A DNA stretch of 64,000 nucleotides from Luzula sylvatica (Eukaryota > Streptophyta > Magnoliopsida > Poales > Juncaceae): positions 36,103,043 through 36,167,042 of the forward strand of contig OX326961.1 of assembly GCA_946800325.1 (NCBI GenBank), in the 5' to 3' direction. Every line of letters begins with the position of its first letter. The stretch's first letter is position 1. The position numbers were made by a program, and so were the translations under genes. The notes under the pieces are model-generated. The model was given only the letters and a program-made list of their open reading frames with translations, made no database searches and was not told the DNA's origin. Positions 46,297 through 57,881 of this stretch are shown one piece after another.

Positions 46297-46304
46297 TATA
46301 AATA
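46297..46304 (+). promoter_or_regulatory. TATA box of the old family A LTR
   Basis: tataaata followed by ggatgtttctctctctcc; homologous to tatataaataggattttctc in the young LTR. Confidence 0.75.
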
Positions 46305-46804
46305 GGATGTTTCTCTCTCTCCTCAGGTCAATTAAGACATTCAGTCTAATTAGTCCATTCAGTCTAATCTAGACAAGACAAGTTATGTCCTGAAATTAGA
46401 GAAACTCTTATCAAGTTGTTGAAAGAGTGCGAAGAGAAAGAGAGAAAGAGAAAAGAGGAGAAAAGAGTTTTCTCCATCTAGAGAATCGAAAGCAATCATG
46501 CAAGTTCGCCGGTGCATCGTCTAGGCAGGTGCATCCGCGACCGAGGTGCTACGACTCACGGTGGATACGAGTAGAGGAGTTCGCAATTTGTGGCTCTTCG
46601 TTTGTGATCAAACCGGAGAAGTAAAGGAGTGAAAGGCTGTGGAAGCGTGTGGACATGGGACGCACGAAGACAATCGGAGGCGTGTCAAGACGGTGGGAGG
46701 CGTGTCAAGACGGTGGGAGACGTGTGGTATGGGACGCACGGACTAGTCACCAACGTGACACCGAAGAAGAGAAGGATGCGAGCGATCAACCCGTCGTGCG
46801 TGAT

Positions 46805-48755
46805 TGATAAGGGGATTTTTCATCACCTTTTACGTACACAAAATATAGAATTTAAATACTTAAACATGATTAAAGTATAAGTAATATTCATAATTCCAAT
46901 TTATTGAGATAAAATACTTTAATATATGTTTTTGTGTTAATTTCAGATGAAAAGTGCCGAATCTGGAAAAAACCACAACTGTAGATGGATCCGTCTCGTC
47001 TTGCCGATCGATTTGATATATCATATGATGATATTTGATGCAAGCATGAGAGAGAAATCGAGTTTTTAACTCAAACGGGTCAAAAATGACTCATTTCATG
47101 TAGAAATCCGACACACGAACAGCTTCACATGAACACCCTCATCAAATCCCATGCGCTGACCAGTCAATATATACTGTTCATGTATTTCTCCATGACACCC
47201 GATCCGTGTAACCCGCGCTGCACGCAATAAAACCCTTCTAATCCTCCCTTTCTGCACGATCGGATACAGAGTTATGTGCGCAGAAAATCTGGAGTTTGTT
47301 TGAACAAACATTTTTGGCTCCATCCAGCCCAAACCTATCCTCCATTTCTAAGGACTGGACATCTCCATTACCATGCCATAACGCACAGCCCAGCGCACTC
47401 TGCCTCTCCAATTCAGATTCAAATGGAGAAAACAGCACATAATTTTGCTATTTTCGGATGATTTTAAGAAGAATTATTCTGAATCTTGGAAGAATATCTT
47501 CAGGGGTATTTTCGAGTTTTCTCCCTCATCCCTTATCCGATTTTGATGAGATTTGAACCGTTGGATTCGTTGCAACTTGCTCTACTTGATCATGCAAGTT
47601 GCAACTCGAATCTTGTCTGTTAGCAATTTCAATTTCCTATAAAAGAGAACCAAACCCCATTCTTTCAAAGACCCTTGGACCTCTTGGGTCAACCACTCCA
47701 TTCTTGGGGAAGGTAAGGTCTTAGCCTCTTCCCCCTCCATTGTTGAGAGCTCTCTAGCTCCCTTTGCTCATCGTTGAGCCATTTTCGCCGAGAAGATCGT
47801 GTATTAGCACGGTTTCCGAGGCCGATCCGAGGAGTTTTTCCTCTCTCCACTTTCTCCGAACCGGATACGAAGTTTCTCTCCTCCTCCTCTCACCTCCTCT
47901 CAAGGCGTGAAGGCACGAGGACATCGCCAAGACGAGATCTTGGACTCCATTTCATCACTTTTTCGGTATTTTCTTTCTCTAGTTTAGGATTTTAATTAGG
48001 AATTGTTAGATCTAATCGAAATCTCTTTGTGAACTTGTTATATACTGTGAAATATAGTTTGTGGAATTTTTGTAGATTTTTTCTTGCATTTTTCCTATTT
48101 TTCATTTGTGAAATACTCAAATTCTGGTGCTGATTTGTTTTATCTGTTTGATGAACTTTTAGATCTGATAATATTCATTGTTTGTCATCACTGTTTAGAT
48201 ATGAATCTCTAGTTTAACATACATTTGGAATCAATCAATTTCATGCAATTTCCTATTTGATCTGAATTTTTGAAATCTGTTACTCAATTTCAAAACTGCA
48301 TGGACTATTCTGTAATCTTCCAGGGACCTATTTGTAATTCGCTCATTACTTTATACTGAAATATCAAACCTGTGAAATTCTTCTGTTCTCTCTCTTATTA
48401 TTAAATTGTGAATCTTTGTGCCAAATTTGAAATCTTGTTTTCCGATCTATATTTTTCTGGAATTTGATTTGTGCCTAAAATACCCTTGTGATCTATAAAT
48501 TTCATAAATTCGAAAATTGTGTGTGTGAAAGTGAAATTTTTACCAGAGCCTTATAAAGTTTATATCTTGATTGTGACAAAATATTATAGTCTCTGGAATA
48601 GTATAAATAATTCTAGAATTGAAATTCGATTATACGCAAAATTTCCTTGGATCGAACCTATACTTATCACTTTGATTAGTATTTGTTATAAATTGTTTTG
48701 ATTAACTCGTAAGATTGAAATTACACATTTAAACGACCTATTTTACGTGTTATCA
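46805..48755 (+). mobile_element. 1,951-bp solo LTR of another LTR retrotransposon
   Basis: It begins tgataagggg and ends gtgttatca, so TG...CA with six perfect inverted bases, and is flanked by the 5-mer gtgat on both sides (46800-46804 and 48756-48760). A TATA box tataaaag lies at 47638, followed by a CT-rich leader-like stretch. There is no internal coding region, so it is the product of recombination between two LTRs. Its superfamily cannot be told from the LTR; the length is compatible with Ty3/gypsy. Confidence 0.85.
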
Positions 48756-48903
48756 GTGATCAATTTCACGCTGGTAATCGTCTATCCTAATTTGCATCGT
48801 ACCCTCGAAGTCGAGGCGTGATCTCGGGTTATGGGAACCGAACCGGGCCTACATATCCGCTGCGCGGGCCCGGGGTCAGGATAATTCCCTTCAGTGGTAT
48901 CAG

Positions 48904-49902
48904 TGAAGGAAATACAGTTTCAGGATCAACCGTAAAAGTGTACACAAGGATAAACGAATGTAGTCGTACATTCGTAGCCATATCTTTCAGTAGGAAAATC
49001 CGATTTGAATGGTTCAAATTGGGTAAGATAGATAATTAGATTATCTATAACCTTCATGTAGAAATATATTTCATATGAACGAAGTATAAGTGTCGTTTCT
49101 GTGAAATACCGAAAGGGTGCAACAGTATGACATACAGTTAGTAAAACAGTCATAACTTTTGCATAAGAACTCCAATTGGGCTGGGCCAAATTGGGTCGAG
49201 TTGATAATGAGATTATCTACAACTTTCGTGTTGGTTGATTTTCTGTCAGAGAAATTTATCAATTTCGTCTGGACAGAATACTGACCAGGTTCATGCAGTT
49301 TTCTGTGTGAGAGGGTGTATATTGGATATACATGCCTTTTGGCTAATCCTGATCCTATTGTATATAAATAGGATTTTCTCTCTCATCTTAACCAAGCAAT
49401 TCATTCAGAATTATCCAGAAAATTGTGAGACAAATTTCTAGAGAGTGAAAAGGTGTAAAAGAGAGAAACCGTGAAAAGTTGTTTTACGGTTTAGAGAATC
49501 AATTCGATTAAGCAAGTTCACCGGTGCATCGTCTAGGCAGGTGCATCCGTGACCGACGTCTTGCGATTCAAGGTGGATACACGTAGAGGAGCAACAACTG
49601 AGGCTCTCACGATTGTGATCGATTCGGACGAGTAGATTGAGTCGGAGACGAAATCAAGCGAATCGGCGAAGTCAACGAGCGGTGAAAGACGCGTGGTGTG
49701 GGACGCGCGTATTGTCACCAACGTGACAGGAGAAAGAAGGCAGCGATCAACCCTTCGTGTGCAATCAATTTTGCACCGGTAAAGATCTAACCTTCTATTT
49801 GCATCGTACCCTCGAAGTCGTGGCGTGATCTCGGGAATCGGGGAACCGGACCGGGCCTACATATCCGCTGCGCGGGCCCGGGGCCGGGGATATTCCCCTA
49901 CA
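48904..49902 (+). repeat. 5' LTR of the young family A element (999 bp)
   Basis: TGAAGG...CTACA. It contains a TATA box at 49361-49370 (tatataaata) and a GC-rich hairpin near its 3' end (ccgctgcgcgggcccggg). A perfect 8-base stem cgaatgta-gtcg-tacattcg lies at about 48,956. Confidence 0.97.
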
Positions 49903-49903
49903 G

Positions 49904-49915
49904 TGGTATCAGAGC
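49904..49915 (+). promoter_or_regulatory. primer binding site of the young family A element
   Basis: tggtatcagagc, complementary to initiator tRNA-Met, one base after the LTR. Confidence 0.95.
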
Positions 49916-50155
49916 GATCGCCATCGATTCGAGGGTCGAATCATAGTCGTATATTAGATATACGCACGGGTTATCAAAGTTCGTACCCGTTTGCATGATG
50001 TTACATATTTAGAATGTCAAATTCCATTAAAATCACAAGTGAAATTCGCTAGAGATCGATCAATAGTTGATTGAGAGTATCTAGGAATAATCGTGAAAAT
50101 GTTTCATGATTGATCGTTTTGGCAACAAGCGAAAACGGCAGTTCAAAAATCGCAT

Positions 50156-50675
50156 AGTCCGTTATAACGGACCTTGTAGCAGATATAGGAAATTGAGATT
50201 TTTTCGAAAAAACACATATTCCGTTATAACGGACTTGGTGTCCGTTGTAACGGACCCTGTATAGGATGCGGGGGTGTGAGGAGGACCGTGAAAACTGCAT
50301 ATTCCGTTGTAACGGACTTGGAGTCCGTTGTAACGGACCTTGTATCTGATACGAGGTTGCGGGGATGCCTAGGGTGTCTATTGGAGTCCGTTGTAACGGA
50401 CTGGGTCCGTTGTAACGGAGCTCTACACAGTTTGTCCGTTGTAACGGACTGTATGTTGCGTTGTAACGGACTGGTCTCTGGAAATTTGGACGAAAGTTTG
50501 CAGAAAATAGCGTTGTAACGGACCTAGGTTGCGTTGTAACGGACATGTTTCTGGCAAAATTTGGCCAAACTCCGAAATAAATAGCGTTGTAACGGACTGG
50601 ACTTCCGTTGTAACGGAGTGCCAAGTATACTGGAGGTCCGTTGTAACGGACTATGTTGCGTTACAACGGACTGGT
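50156..50675 (+). repeat. array of about fifteen TCCGTTGTAACGGA motifs in the leader
   Basis: Copies begin near 50158, 50220, 50241, 50303, 50324, 50387, 50405, 50434, 50459, 50511, 50533, 50584, 50603, 50637 and 50657, with small variants (ttataac, gcgttgtaacgg). Each is an inverted pair of CCGTT/AACGG half-sites with a two-base centre. Pairs of copies stand about 20 bases apart. The array lies between the primer binding site and the pol remnants. No coding function is evident. Confidence 0.92.
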
Positions 50676-50967
50676 TTCTGGTTGCTGATTTTGTTTTCGT
50701 GATAACTTTGGCTACACAACTTGGAATATTGAGTTCTTTATATCGATTTGATCGGCATCAATCATACTAGCATATAATTAGATAATTATTTAGAATAATT
50801 AGACTCCCAAATAAATACATATGCATTTATGAAAATCTTGTGATAGTGATATAATTGGATTATGTCACGGATTTAGAAACGTGCAATGGCATGATCCCTC
50901 ATAATATTTAAGTCATGGAAATGCCTTCCATATTCACAACCACTATGATCGGTACTACGTCTCACAT

Positions 50968-51144
50968 GGGTTAAGGCCAAAGCCGACATGGGTTATTGTA
51001 GTCATCGACGGGGTGGCAAGCGTTAAATAGGGACTGATAAGGGTTAAGGCCAAAGCCGACTTATTAGTAGTTTATTTGAACGATACGATGAGTATGGTTG
51101 TGACTTAACCGTTCTAGCCAGTAAGGGTTGAGGCCAAAGCCGAC
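50968..51144 (+). repeat. three copies of a 20-base phrase in the family A internal region
   Basis: gggttaaggccaaagccgac at 50968, 51041 and (one change) 51125. Spacings are 73 and 84 bases. Function unknown. Confidence 0.9.
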
Positions 51145-51579
51145 TTGATTGGAAGTTCGGGGCATAGATAGGATGCACACACGGAACTGGGATTGTATTG
51201 GATACGATTCATCACCGAAATCCTATAAAGGTTCAAGAGTCGCATTGGATGCGATTGGATATAATCCTACCTAAATAGCGAGATCCCATTCGTCTGCCAA
51301 AGCAACTTATGGGAGGATCGTGATATATGGATCTTGAGTGTTATGGATTTGGAGTCCCGTATCGGTATGAGGGTTATCGATTCGATAAAATAACACTATC
51401 ATATAATTATCATATAAGCATATAGATTAAGTACGCACGGTTAGGAATTAATCTTCATCATCCGTTTAGAATTATGTTTTCAAGCAACACCAAATATATC
51501 GATTAGATCGATATGATAGATGGCTTTTAGGTCGGAATTACCGTTATTAACCTTGATAGTCAAAGAATAGTTCTTAGAC

Positions 51580-54500
51580 TTAAAGGAACGTGTTGGACAC
51601 GGAAATGGTAGATTCGGGGCTCGAGGCTTTGGCTTTAGAGAAAGCCGGGTTCGATAAACTTAAGAAGGAATCGAACAATATTACGTGCCTTGTGGTGGCA
51701 TGTATAGACGCAAATTTCTCAAAATTGTTTTGAGAATTCGGGTGTATATGAAAGTAAAACACAACGCTCATGAAATAGTTTCAAGAGCTAGAGCGCGTTG
51801 AATGACTCAATGCGGCTCAAAGAGTAGGTTAATTTTGAGACGCCTTATGGGTCTTTGATTAACACTCGTGTGTTGATGGTACGAGATTTGATGTTCGTGA
51901 CCGAATATCATATGCATTCGATAGACAAGTCGATCCCGAAATTGCATATGATGCGATTTAAATTTGAATTGGAGATGCTCAGAGTTTTCGAGGAATCCAA
52001 TGCATATAGATGCGTGGATGTCCTTGTAATTCAAAAGCGGGATCGAAAGAAATGTATGTCTAAGGGTATTTTGGGAAAATGTTTTCCAAAATGGAAAGTT
52101 CGGACAAGGAGTTGTCCAAACTAGTGACTCAAAGAATGGTGAAATCCGAGGAGGATTAAACCTAGAAGTTGATTGCTTCTTTTGGCATTGCCGTCTTGGC
52201 CATATAAACGAGATATGCGTATCTAGATTCCATGTGATGGAATGCTAGAATCATTCGAATTAGATTTGATTGATTAATGTAATACTTATTTATTAGGCAA
52301 AACGACAAATGGCATCATTCTCCAAAGTATTGGAGAAAGATCCAGCGAATTATTGGAAATTATATTTACATATGATGTTCCAATAAGTTCCGAGGCAAGA
52401 GGAGGCTATCGGTATTTTGTTAAGTTTATGGACGGTTAAAGTAGATATGAAAATATCTATTTAATGCGTGCCGAAACAGAGACTTTTGAAAGATTCAAAG
52501 AGTTTCAAAAACGAAATACGAAATCAACTAAGCAAGAAAATCAAAGCTTTTCGATAGGATCGAGAAGGCGAGTATTTGAGCTAAACCTTTCGATAGGATC
52601 GAAGAGGCGATATTTGAGTTATGAATATTAATGATCATTTATGATTGTGGAATCGTTTCACGATTGCCTTTATTCGGAACATTGAGATGTGTCCGAAAAG
52701 AGGAAATGAACGCATGTTGGACATGGTTCGATAAATGATGAGTCAATAAGATCTCCCAAAAATGTTTTGGGGATACGCCCTTGAGACAGCGGCACTAATG
52801 AATGGTTGCATATAAGATATGAACCATAAACCTTCTAATCGGTACAAAAGACGCCATATGAGATATGGATCGGAATGGTTCCGAAGTTGTCACTTGTACA
52901 GATTTGAGGACGTGAGTGTATTTCGAAATTTGTTTCGGTTAAACTCAATCCCAAATCTGGAAATTGTTCGTTTATCCTTAAGGAAACTAAAGGGTATTAG
53001 TTAAAACGTCCCGACAAAAAATTAGATTTTCGTGGCTCGAAGAGATGCCTTCTTGGAGGAGGACTAGATGCGCACAAGTTTGGAACTTGGTGTCATTTAT
53101 CTCTATGCGGGCTAGTGGGAGTAGAATAAATCTCGAAAGAGTTCGTGATTTGAAAATGAACATTGTACCGATGAAAGTTGACATGGCTTCATCAAGAGTT
53201 GATGAACGCAAGTCGAACACACAAAGGAATTTTTCGTAGATCAAGTAGGCTATATCATAAGCCAGTAAATACGGATTTATCGAGGCTAATGATGATAGAT
53301 CGAAATCATATGATGATTCGATATCCTACAAGGATGCTATGAAAAGTTGATTCCACATGACATGGTGTCATGAAATCTGAGATTCGATCCATGTAAATTA
53401 TCAAGTTCAGAACTTGATTTCATTACTTTCTGGGTTAGACCCGTGAAATGTGAGTGGGTTTTTCAAGATGAAGAACCGACATGGATAGGAATACGCATAT
53501 ATGTAAAGCGAGGCTTTTTGCGAAAAGTTTCATGCAATTCATAGTCGGACTATGAAGAAACGTTTTCGTTTGTTGCCATGCTTTCCCATTCTCGAAATTC
53601 TGCTTGCCATGGTCGCGTATTATGACTATGTGATGTGGCCAAATGGATGTCAAAACCGAATTTCTTGACAGAAATTTTATGAAAGGATGTGTACTTGACA
53701 CAACCTAACGGTTTTGTCGATTCATAAGAATCGGGGATAAGATATGCACGCTTTAACGATCCATATGATGGATTAGAGAAAGCTTCTCGGAATTGGAATA
53801 TTCGTTTTGACAAAATTATAAACTATTATAAAATTGTCGAAACGAATGGAAACTTTGTGTACACATGAAGGTTAGTGGGAGCTGCGTTATATTTCTTGTA
53901 ACGACAAAGGATTTAGACGAGACCGCTTATGAATTAAGCGTGAAGATCTATAGGATAGATCTAAAAAGTTTCTCGTTCTATGTTATAGCACATATATCGA
54001 CATATTGTTGAAAATGGTTTTCAACATGTAAACTCCTTGGAGGAGATAAATCGAAATGTCGAATGGCAGAAATTTTCAACTGCTCGATGTGAGACATCAA
54101 TCAGCGCGAAAAGTAATAATATGATGCCTTACATTTGATGTTAGGATCTATTATATCTGTCATGATATGTATGTGGCTATCTGTCATACAAATAAAGCGT
54201 CTAGTTCACCGTCAATAAAATTCATGGGAATCACATGAGTTTGAATGTAATTCGATTACATGAGACTAACTCTTGTGATTGTATAATGGTTATACAAATA
54301 TATACATAATGGTTATGTATATTTAAAACCCATCGGGATTTGTATTGATAGAGGTGAAGTTTATCCTTGAATACTTTGCGAAAGAATTCAGGATTTATTA
54401 TCTATAATGGTGTGGAGGACGTGTTGGTTATAAAGAGTTATAACAAACAACAGTTTCCAAAGATGAAGCACGTCCAAATATGTAGCACGACTTTCGATCA

Positions 54501-54930
54501 CAAAGTGTGTACATGTTTTGCTTAAATGAAAACACGGTTATGTGGAAAGGTTCCACAAGACCAATAGTTTATGATTCTATTTACGGTGGCGAGTATATTG
54601 CGGTTATTAATCGCAAAAGGAAGTGGTATGGATCAAGGATACATGACCAAACTCTAGTAGTCACGAGTTATCGGATTTATGGTTGTTTATTGCGTGAGAC
54701 GCAATAGTACAAACCAAAAATGCCGAGGTCACAACCACTTCTAGCCAATACTCAGAAAATTTCATTTGATCCATGAAATTTTGTGAAAAGATGTGATCGT
54801 AGGTATTGGAAATGTTCCAATCCTGATGATGATTAACACTAGCGGGAACGTGCGGACCCGTTTACGAAACCGCTCTCTCTAGTCGCGCGTGACTGTCATG
54901 CGATGACTATGGGTATGGAGATACCTAGAG
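51580..54930 (+). pseudogene. copia gag-pol remnant of family A
   Basis: In shifting plus-strand frames the copia order is still readable: integrase core (GGYRYFVKFM and YLMRAETETFERFKEF, about 52,400-52,510), its end near 52,690-52,790 (LDMVR-like, WGYALETAAL), RT from about 53,440 (CEWVF, ETFSFVAM, VYLTQPNGFVDS), RNase H (FCLNENTVMWKGS, GEYIAV, about 54,510-54,610) and the tail ADPFTKPL-like near 54,860. Stops and frame changes occur every 50-150 bases and conserved segments, including an obvious YVDD, are missing. It encodes no working protein. The decay is far beyond the single LTR difference. Confidence 0.88.
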
Positions 54931-56112
54931 GAGGAAGAAGAGAGTAGAGTGTAGTTATCTAATACGATAGTCCTCGCAGGTTATGGGTATGGAGATACCC
55001 ATAGGTAAACGTTGTATCACCCAAATACTTAGTCTATATGAATGCATCCCTTTTAAAATTTTGTTTACTTAAATTAATATGCATTCACCTTATATGAAAA
55101 CTGTGTGCTGGGTTGTGTAATATGATTGTTACATGAACCTTGATTTGAACTTGTGTGGACGTCGACATGGTTGAGGACCATGTGCAGCGAAACCGTCACA
55201 CTTAAAGTGTCATTTCTAAACATCCCTAGTCGCGGGTCAGTTTGCTTAAGAGAGAAGCATTACTATTACAAGGGAATAGACTGAACGCGTACACTAGTAC
55301 GTTTGCCGAGGAGATGATTATGTTTTGCTAATCATGGGACAAAGGAGTTTGTCGAATCGGGAACGTAGATATATGTTAGGTTACATGTATTGGATATGAC
55401 CGAAGCCGCGAGACCATGACATGGTTTAGTCATTATAGATGGACTTGCGACGGATGGGGTTTTAGATTCTTCAAACTTGAGGGGATCATTGATTGCGTTT
55501 CGTGCGTAACACAATGCTTTGATATGATCTTACGCTCACCGTAACAGGGAGTTAAAAGGGTCATCATTGGGTATTGTCCGAAACACGGAATTCAATGTGA
55601 GTCTCCAAGATAGGAATTGTTTATTCCGAAAGGAAGAGATATCTCTTAGGCGCCGCTCGATGAGTCGATTAACGAAACCTGCGGCCGCAGTCAATGATAT
55701 TAATGGTTAATATCGATTGAAATTTGTTAACTCAACTCGGAATCGGGGAATAAGTGTAGTTAATCAAATTATAAGGATGACTATTACCATGCCTTTTGAT
55801 TAACGGATATCGCAAACAAGAGAACTAGTAACCGCTATTCGAGATAGGCACAATGATCACAATCATTATTCGTTTAACATGGGTAGCTATGATGGAGTGA
55901 CTAGATCCCGCTCATGAGCTTGTAGGTATTGGAAACAACCTACTGCCATCGTTAAGTCGAACCTACATGGTCACACAACGAGTCGTACTAAGTCGGGCTT
56001 GATCATAAAATTGGCACATAGGATGTGCATAGCTTGGTATTTGATACGCGAGCTATATTCTCTAAAATCGTGCGTATTGGATATGCATGAGTACCTTTTA
56101 GGTAGATCTGAA
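54931..56112 (+). other. long non-coding 3' region of family A
   Basis: About 1.2 kb between the RNase H remnant and the polypurine tract; no frame. Copia C has a region of similar length in the same place. Confidence 0.65.
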
Positions 56113-56126
56113 ATTGAGTGGGAGAC
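56113..56126 (+). promoter_or_regulatory. polypurine tract of the young family A element
   Basis: attgagtgggagac directly before the 3' LTR. Confidence 0.85.
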
Positions 56127-57125
56127 TGAAGGAAATACAGTTTCAGGATCAACCGTAAAAGTGTACACAAGGATAAACGAATGTAGTCGTACATTCGTAG
56201 CCATATCTTTCAGTAGGAAAATCCGATTTGAATGGTTCAAATTGGGTAAGATAGATAATTAGATTATCTATAACCTTCATGTAGAAATATATTTCATATG
56301 AACGAAGTATAAGTGTCGTTTCTGTGAAATACCGAAAGGGTGCAACAGTATGACATACAGTTAGTAAAACAGTCATAACTTTTGCATAAGAACTCCAATT
56401 GGGCTGGGCCAAATTGGGTCGAGTTGATAATGAGATTATCTACAACTTTCGTGTTGGTTGATTTTCTGTCAGAGAAATTTATCAATTTCGTCTGGACAGA
56501 ATACTGACCGGGTTCATGCAGTTTTCTGTGTGAGAGGGTGTATATTGGATATACATGCCTTTTGGCTAATCCTGATCCTATTGTATATAAATAGGATTTT
56601 CTCTCTCATCTTAACCAAGCAATTCATTCAGAATTATCCAGAAAATTGTGAGACAAATTTCTAGAGAGTGAAAAGGTGTAAAAGAGAGAAACCGTGAAAA
56701 GTTGTTTTACGGTTTAGAGAATCAATTCGATTAAGCAAGTTCACCGGTGCATCGTCTAGGCAGGTGCATCCGTGACCGACGTCTTGCGATTCAAGGTGGA
56801 TACACGTAGAGGAGCAACAACTGAGGCTCTCACGATTGTGATCGATTCGGACGAGTAGATTGAGTCGGAGACGAAATCAAGCGAATCGGCGAAGTCAACG
56901 AGCGGTGAAAGACGCGTGGTGTGGGACGCGCGTATTGTCACCAACGTGACAGGAGAAAGAAGGCAGCGATCAACCCTTCGTGTGCAATCAATTTTGCACC
57001 GGTAAAGATCTAACCTTCTATTTGCATCGTACCCTCGAAGTCGTGGCGTGATCTCGGGAATCGGGGAACCGGACCGGGCCTACATATCCGCTGCGCGGGC
57101 CCGGGGCCGGGGATATTCCCCTACA
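56127..57125 (+). repeat. 3' LTR of the young family A element (999 bp)
   Basis: Partner of 48904-49902; equal length, one substitution seen. Confidence 0.97.
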
Positions 57126-57170
57126 ATCAGAGCAAGCGCTGAGATTCGAGGGTCGAATCATAGTCGTATA
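57126..57170 (+). mobile_element. leader remnant of the old family A element
   Basis: After the target duplication the text continues agagc...gattcgagggtcgaatcatagtcg, homologous to the young element just after its primer binding site (49,910-49,955). Homology stops at about 57,170, so the rest of the old element is deleted or replaced. Confidence 0.8.
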
Positions 57171-57881
57171 AGAGTTATAGCGTCAGCACAGAAAGAGCAA
57201 GGGCGGCACAAGCGAGAGTCGCGAGAGAGAGCTCGGGGCATCAGCGTGAGAGAGATGCTGGCACGGGGTCGCAATAGAGCTTCGATCTGGCGATTTTAGG
57301 ATTGTGCTTTCGATCTGTGAGAAAGAGGAGGCGAGAGGAGAGAAAGAGAAGGGCTTTGTGCTTTCAATCTGTGAAAAAGAGAAGAGAGCTTTTGTGAGAG
57401 AGATAGGTTTGAGAGAGATGAAGAGTTGGATTTTGGGTTATTGGATTATTGGATCTAATTAATGGGTTTAATTTAAAATATTAAAATTTGTCATCTCAAT
57501 GCTCATGTCAACAAAAAAATGCCACGTCACACAGCCATGTCAGCATTTAACGGATGACTGGGCACTTAACTGATGGAAGGGGTAAAATTGAGCAAAATGA
57601 AGAGTTTAGGGGGCAAAAGTGAGCAAATTATAGTTGGGGGGGAAATTGAACTTTTGTGTATAGTTTAGGAGGCAAAAGTGAGCTTTTTTCAATAATTTAA
57701 CACAACTTGCACCTGTATAGCAGTGGTATACTAATATACTATATATGAAAATCTCACACAAAAATCAACCGTGGCAAAACGTTATAAGCATGAAAGGTGT
57801 TTTATATATATTGCAAAGTAAAATCTTGAATTATCAATGATAGGTCAAGAAAAAAAATAGTTGTTTTCAAATTGTTCTTAC
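57171..57881. other. unassigned DNA between the family A remnant and the LINE
   Basis: Purine-rich to 57,430, with gtgctttcgatctgtgagaa and a variant repeated 54 bases apart (57,304 and 57,358). Phrases around 57,560-57,690 (gggcaaaagtgagc, aaattgaactttt) look like the edge of a repeated element, but I cannot bound it. No gene. Confidence 0.4.

Larger units (their letters stand above)
29968..48893 (+). mobile_element. old copia family A 5' LTR, split by nested insertions
   Basis: Three pieces make one LTR of about 1.1 kb: 29968-30039, 45875-46804 and 48761-48893. The first piece starts tgaagaaaatacag, as the young family A LTR starts tgaaggaaatacag. The second shares its TATA region and the phrase ggtgcatcgtctaggcaggt. 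The third shares tttgcatcgtaccctcgaag and the GC-rich 3' hairpin and ends ttca before a primer binding site. Inserted in it are element B (with the hAT and copia C inside) and a solo LTR. Its U3 carries nine CGTTCGAACG-like palindromes. Confidence 0.8.
48904..57125 (+). mobile_element. young copia family A element, 8.22 kb, coding region decayed
   Basis: Two 999-bp LTRs (48904-49902 and 56127-57125) differ at one base that I can see (49,289 A against 56,512 G). A perfect 5-bp duplication atcag flanks it (48899-48903 and 57126-57130). Primer binding site and polypurine tract are present. It sits inside the primer binding site of the old family A LTR. Despite the near-identical LTRs the pol region is broken throughout, so it must have been moved by proteins of another element. 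Confidence 0.96.

Noticed and set aside
48829..49039. Frames repeated in both family A LTRs (for example 62 and 87 residues)
   Set aside because: They are identical because the LTRs are identical; composition is not protein-like and they overlap on both strands.
50156..50675. Regularly recurring palindromes resembling a CRISPR array
   Set aside because: Spacing is irregular, motifs are 14 bases, the context is a plant retrotransposon leader, and no cas-like genes exist.
52819..53244. Separate small genes in the family A internal region
   Set aside because: Peptides are shards of the decayed copia polyprotein or its antisense.
48761..57170. Family A arranged as LTR-internal-LTR-internal by unequal recombination
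   Set aside because: The sequence after the right LTR lacks gtggt of the primer site and instead repeats the 5-mer atcag, which fits insertion with target duplication.
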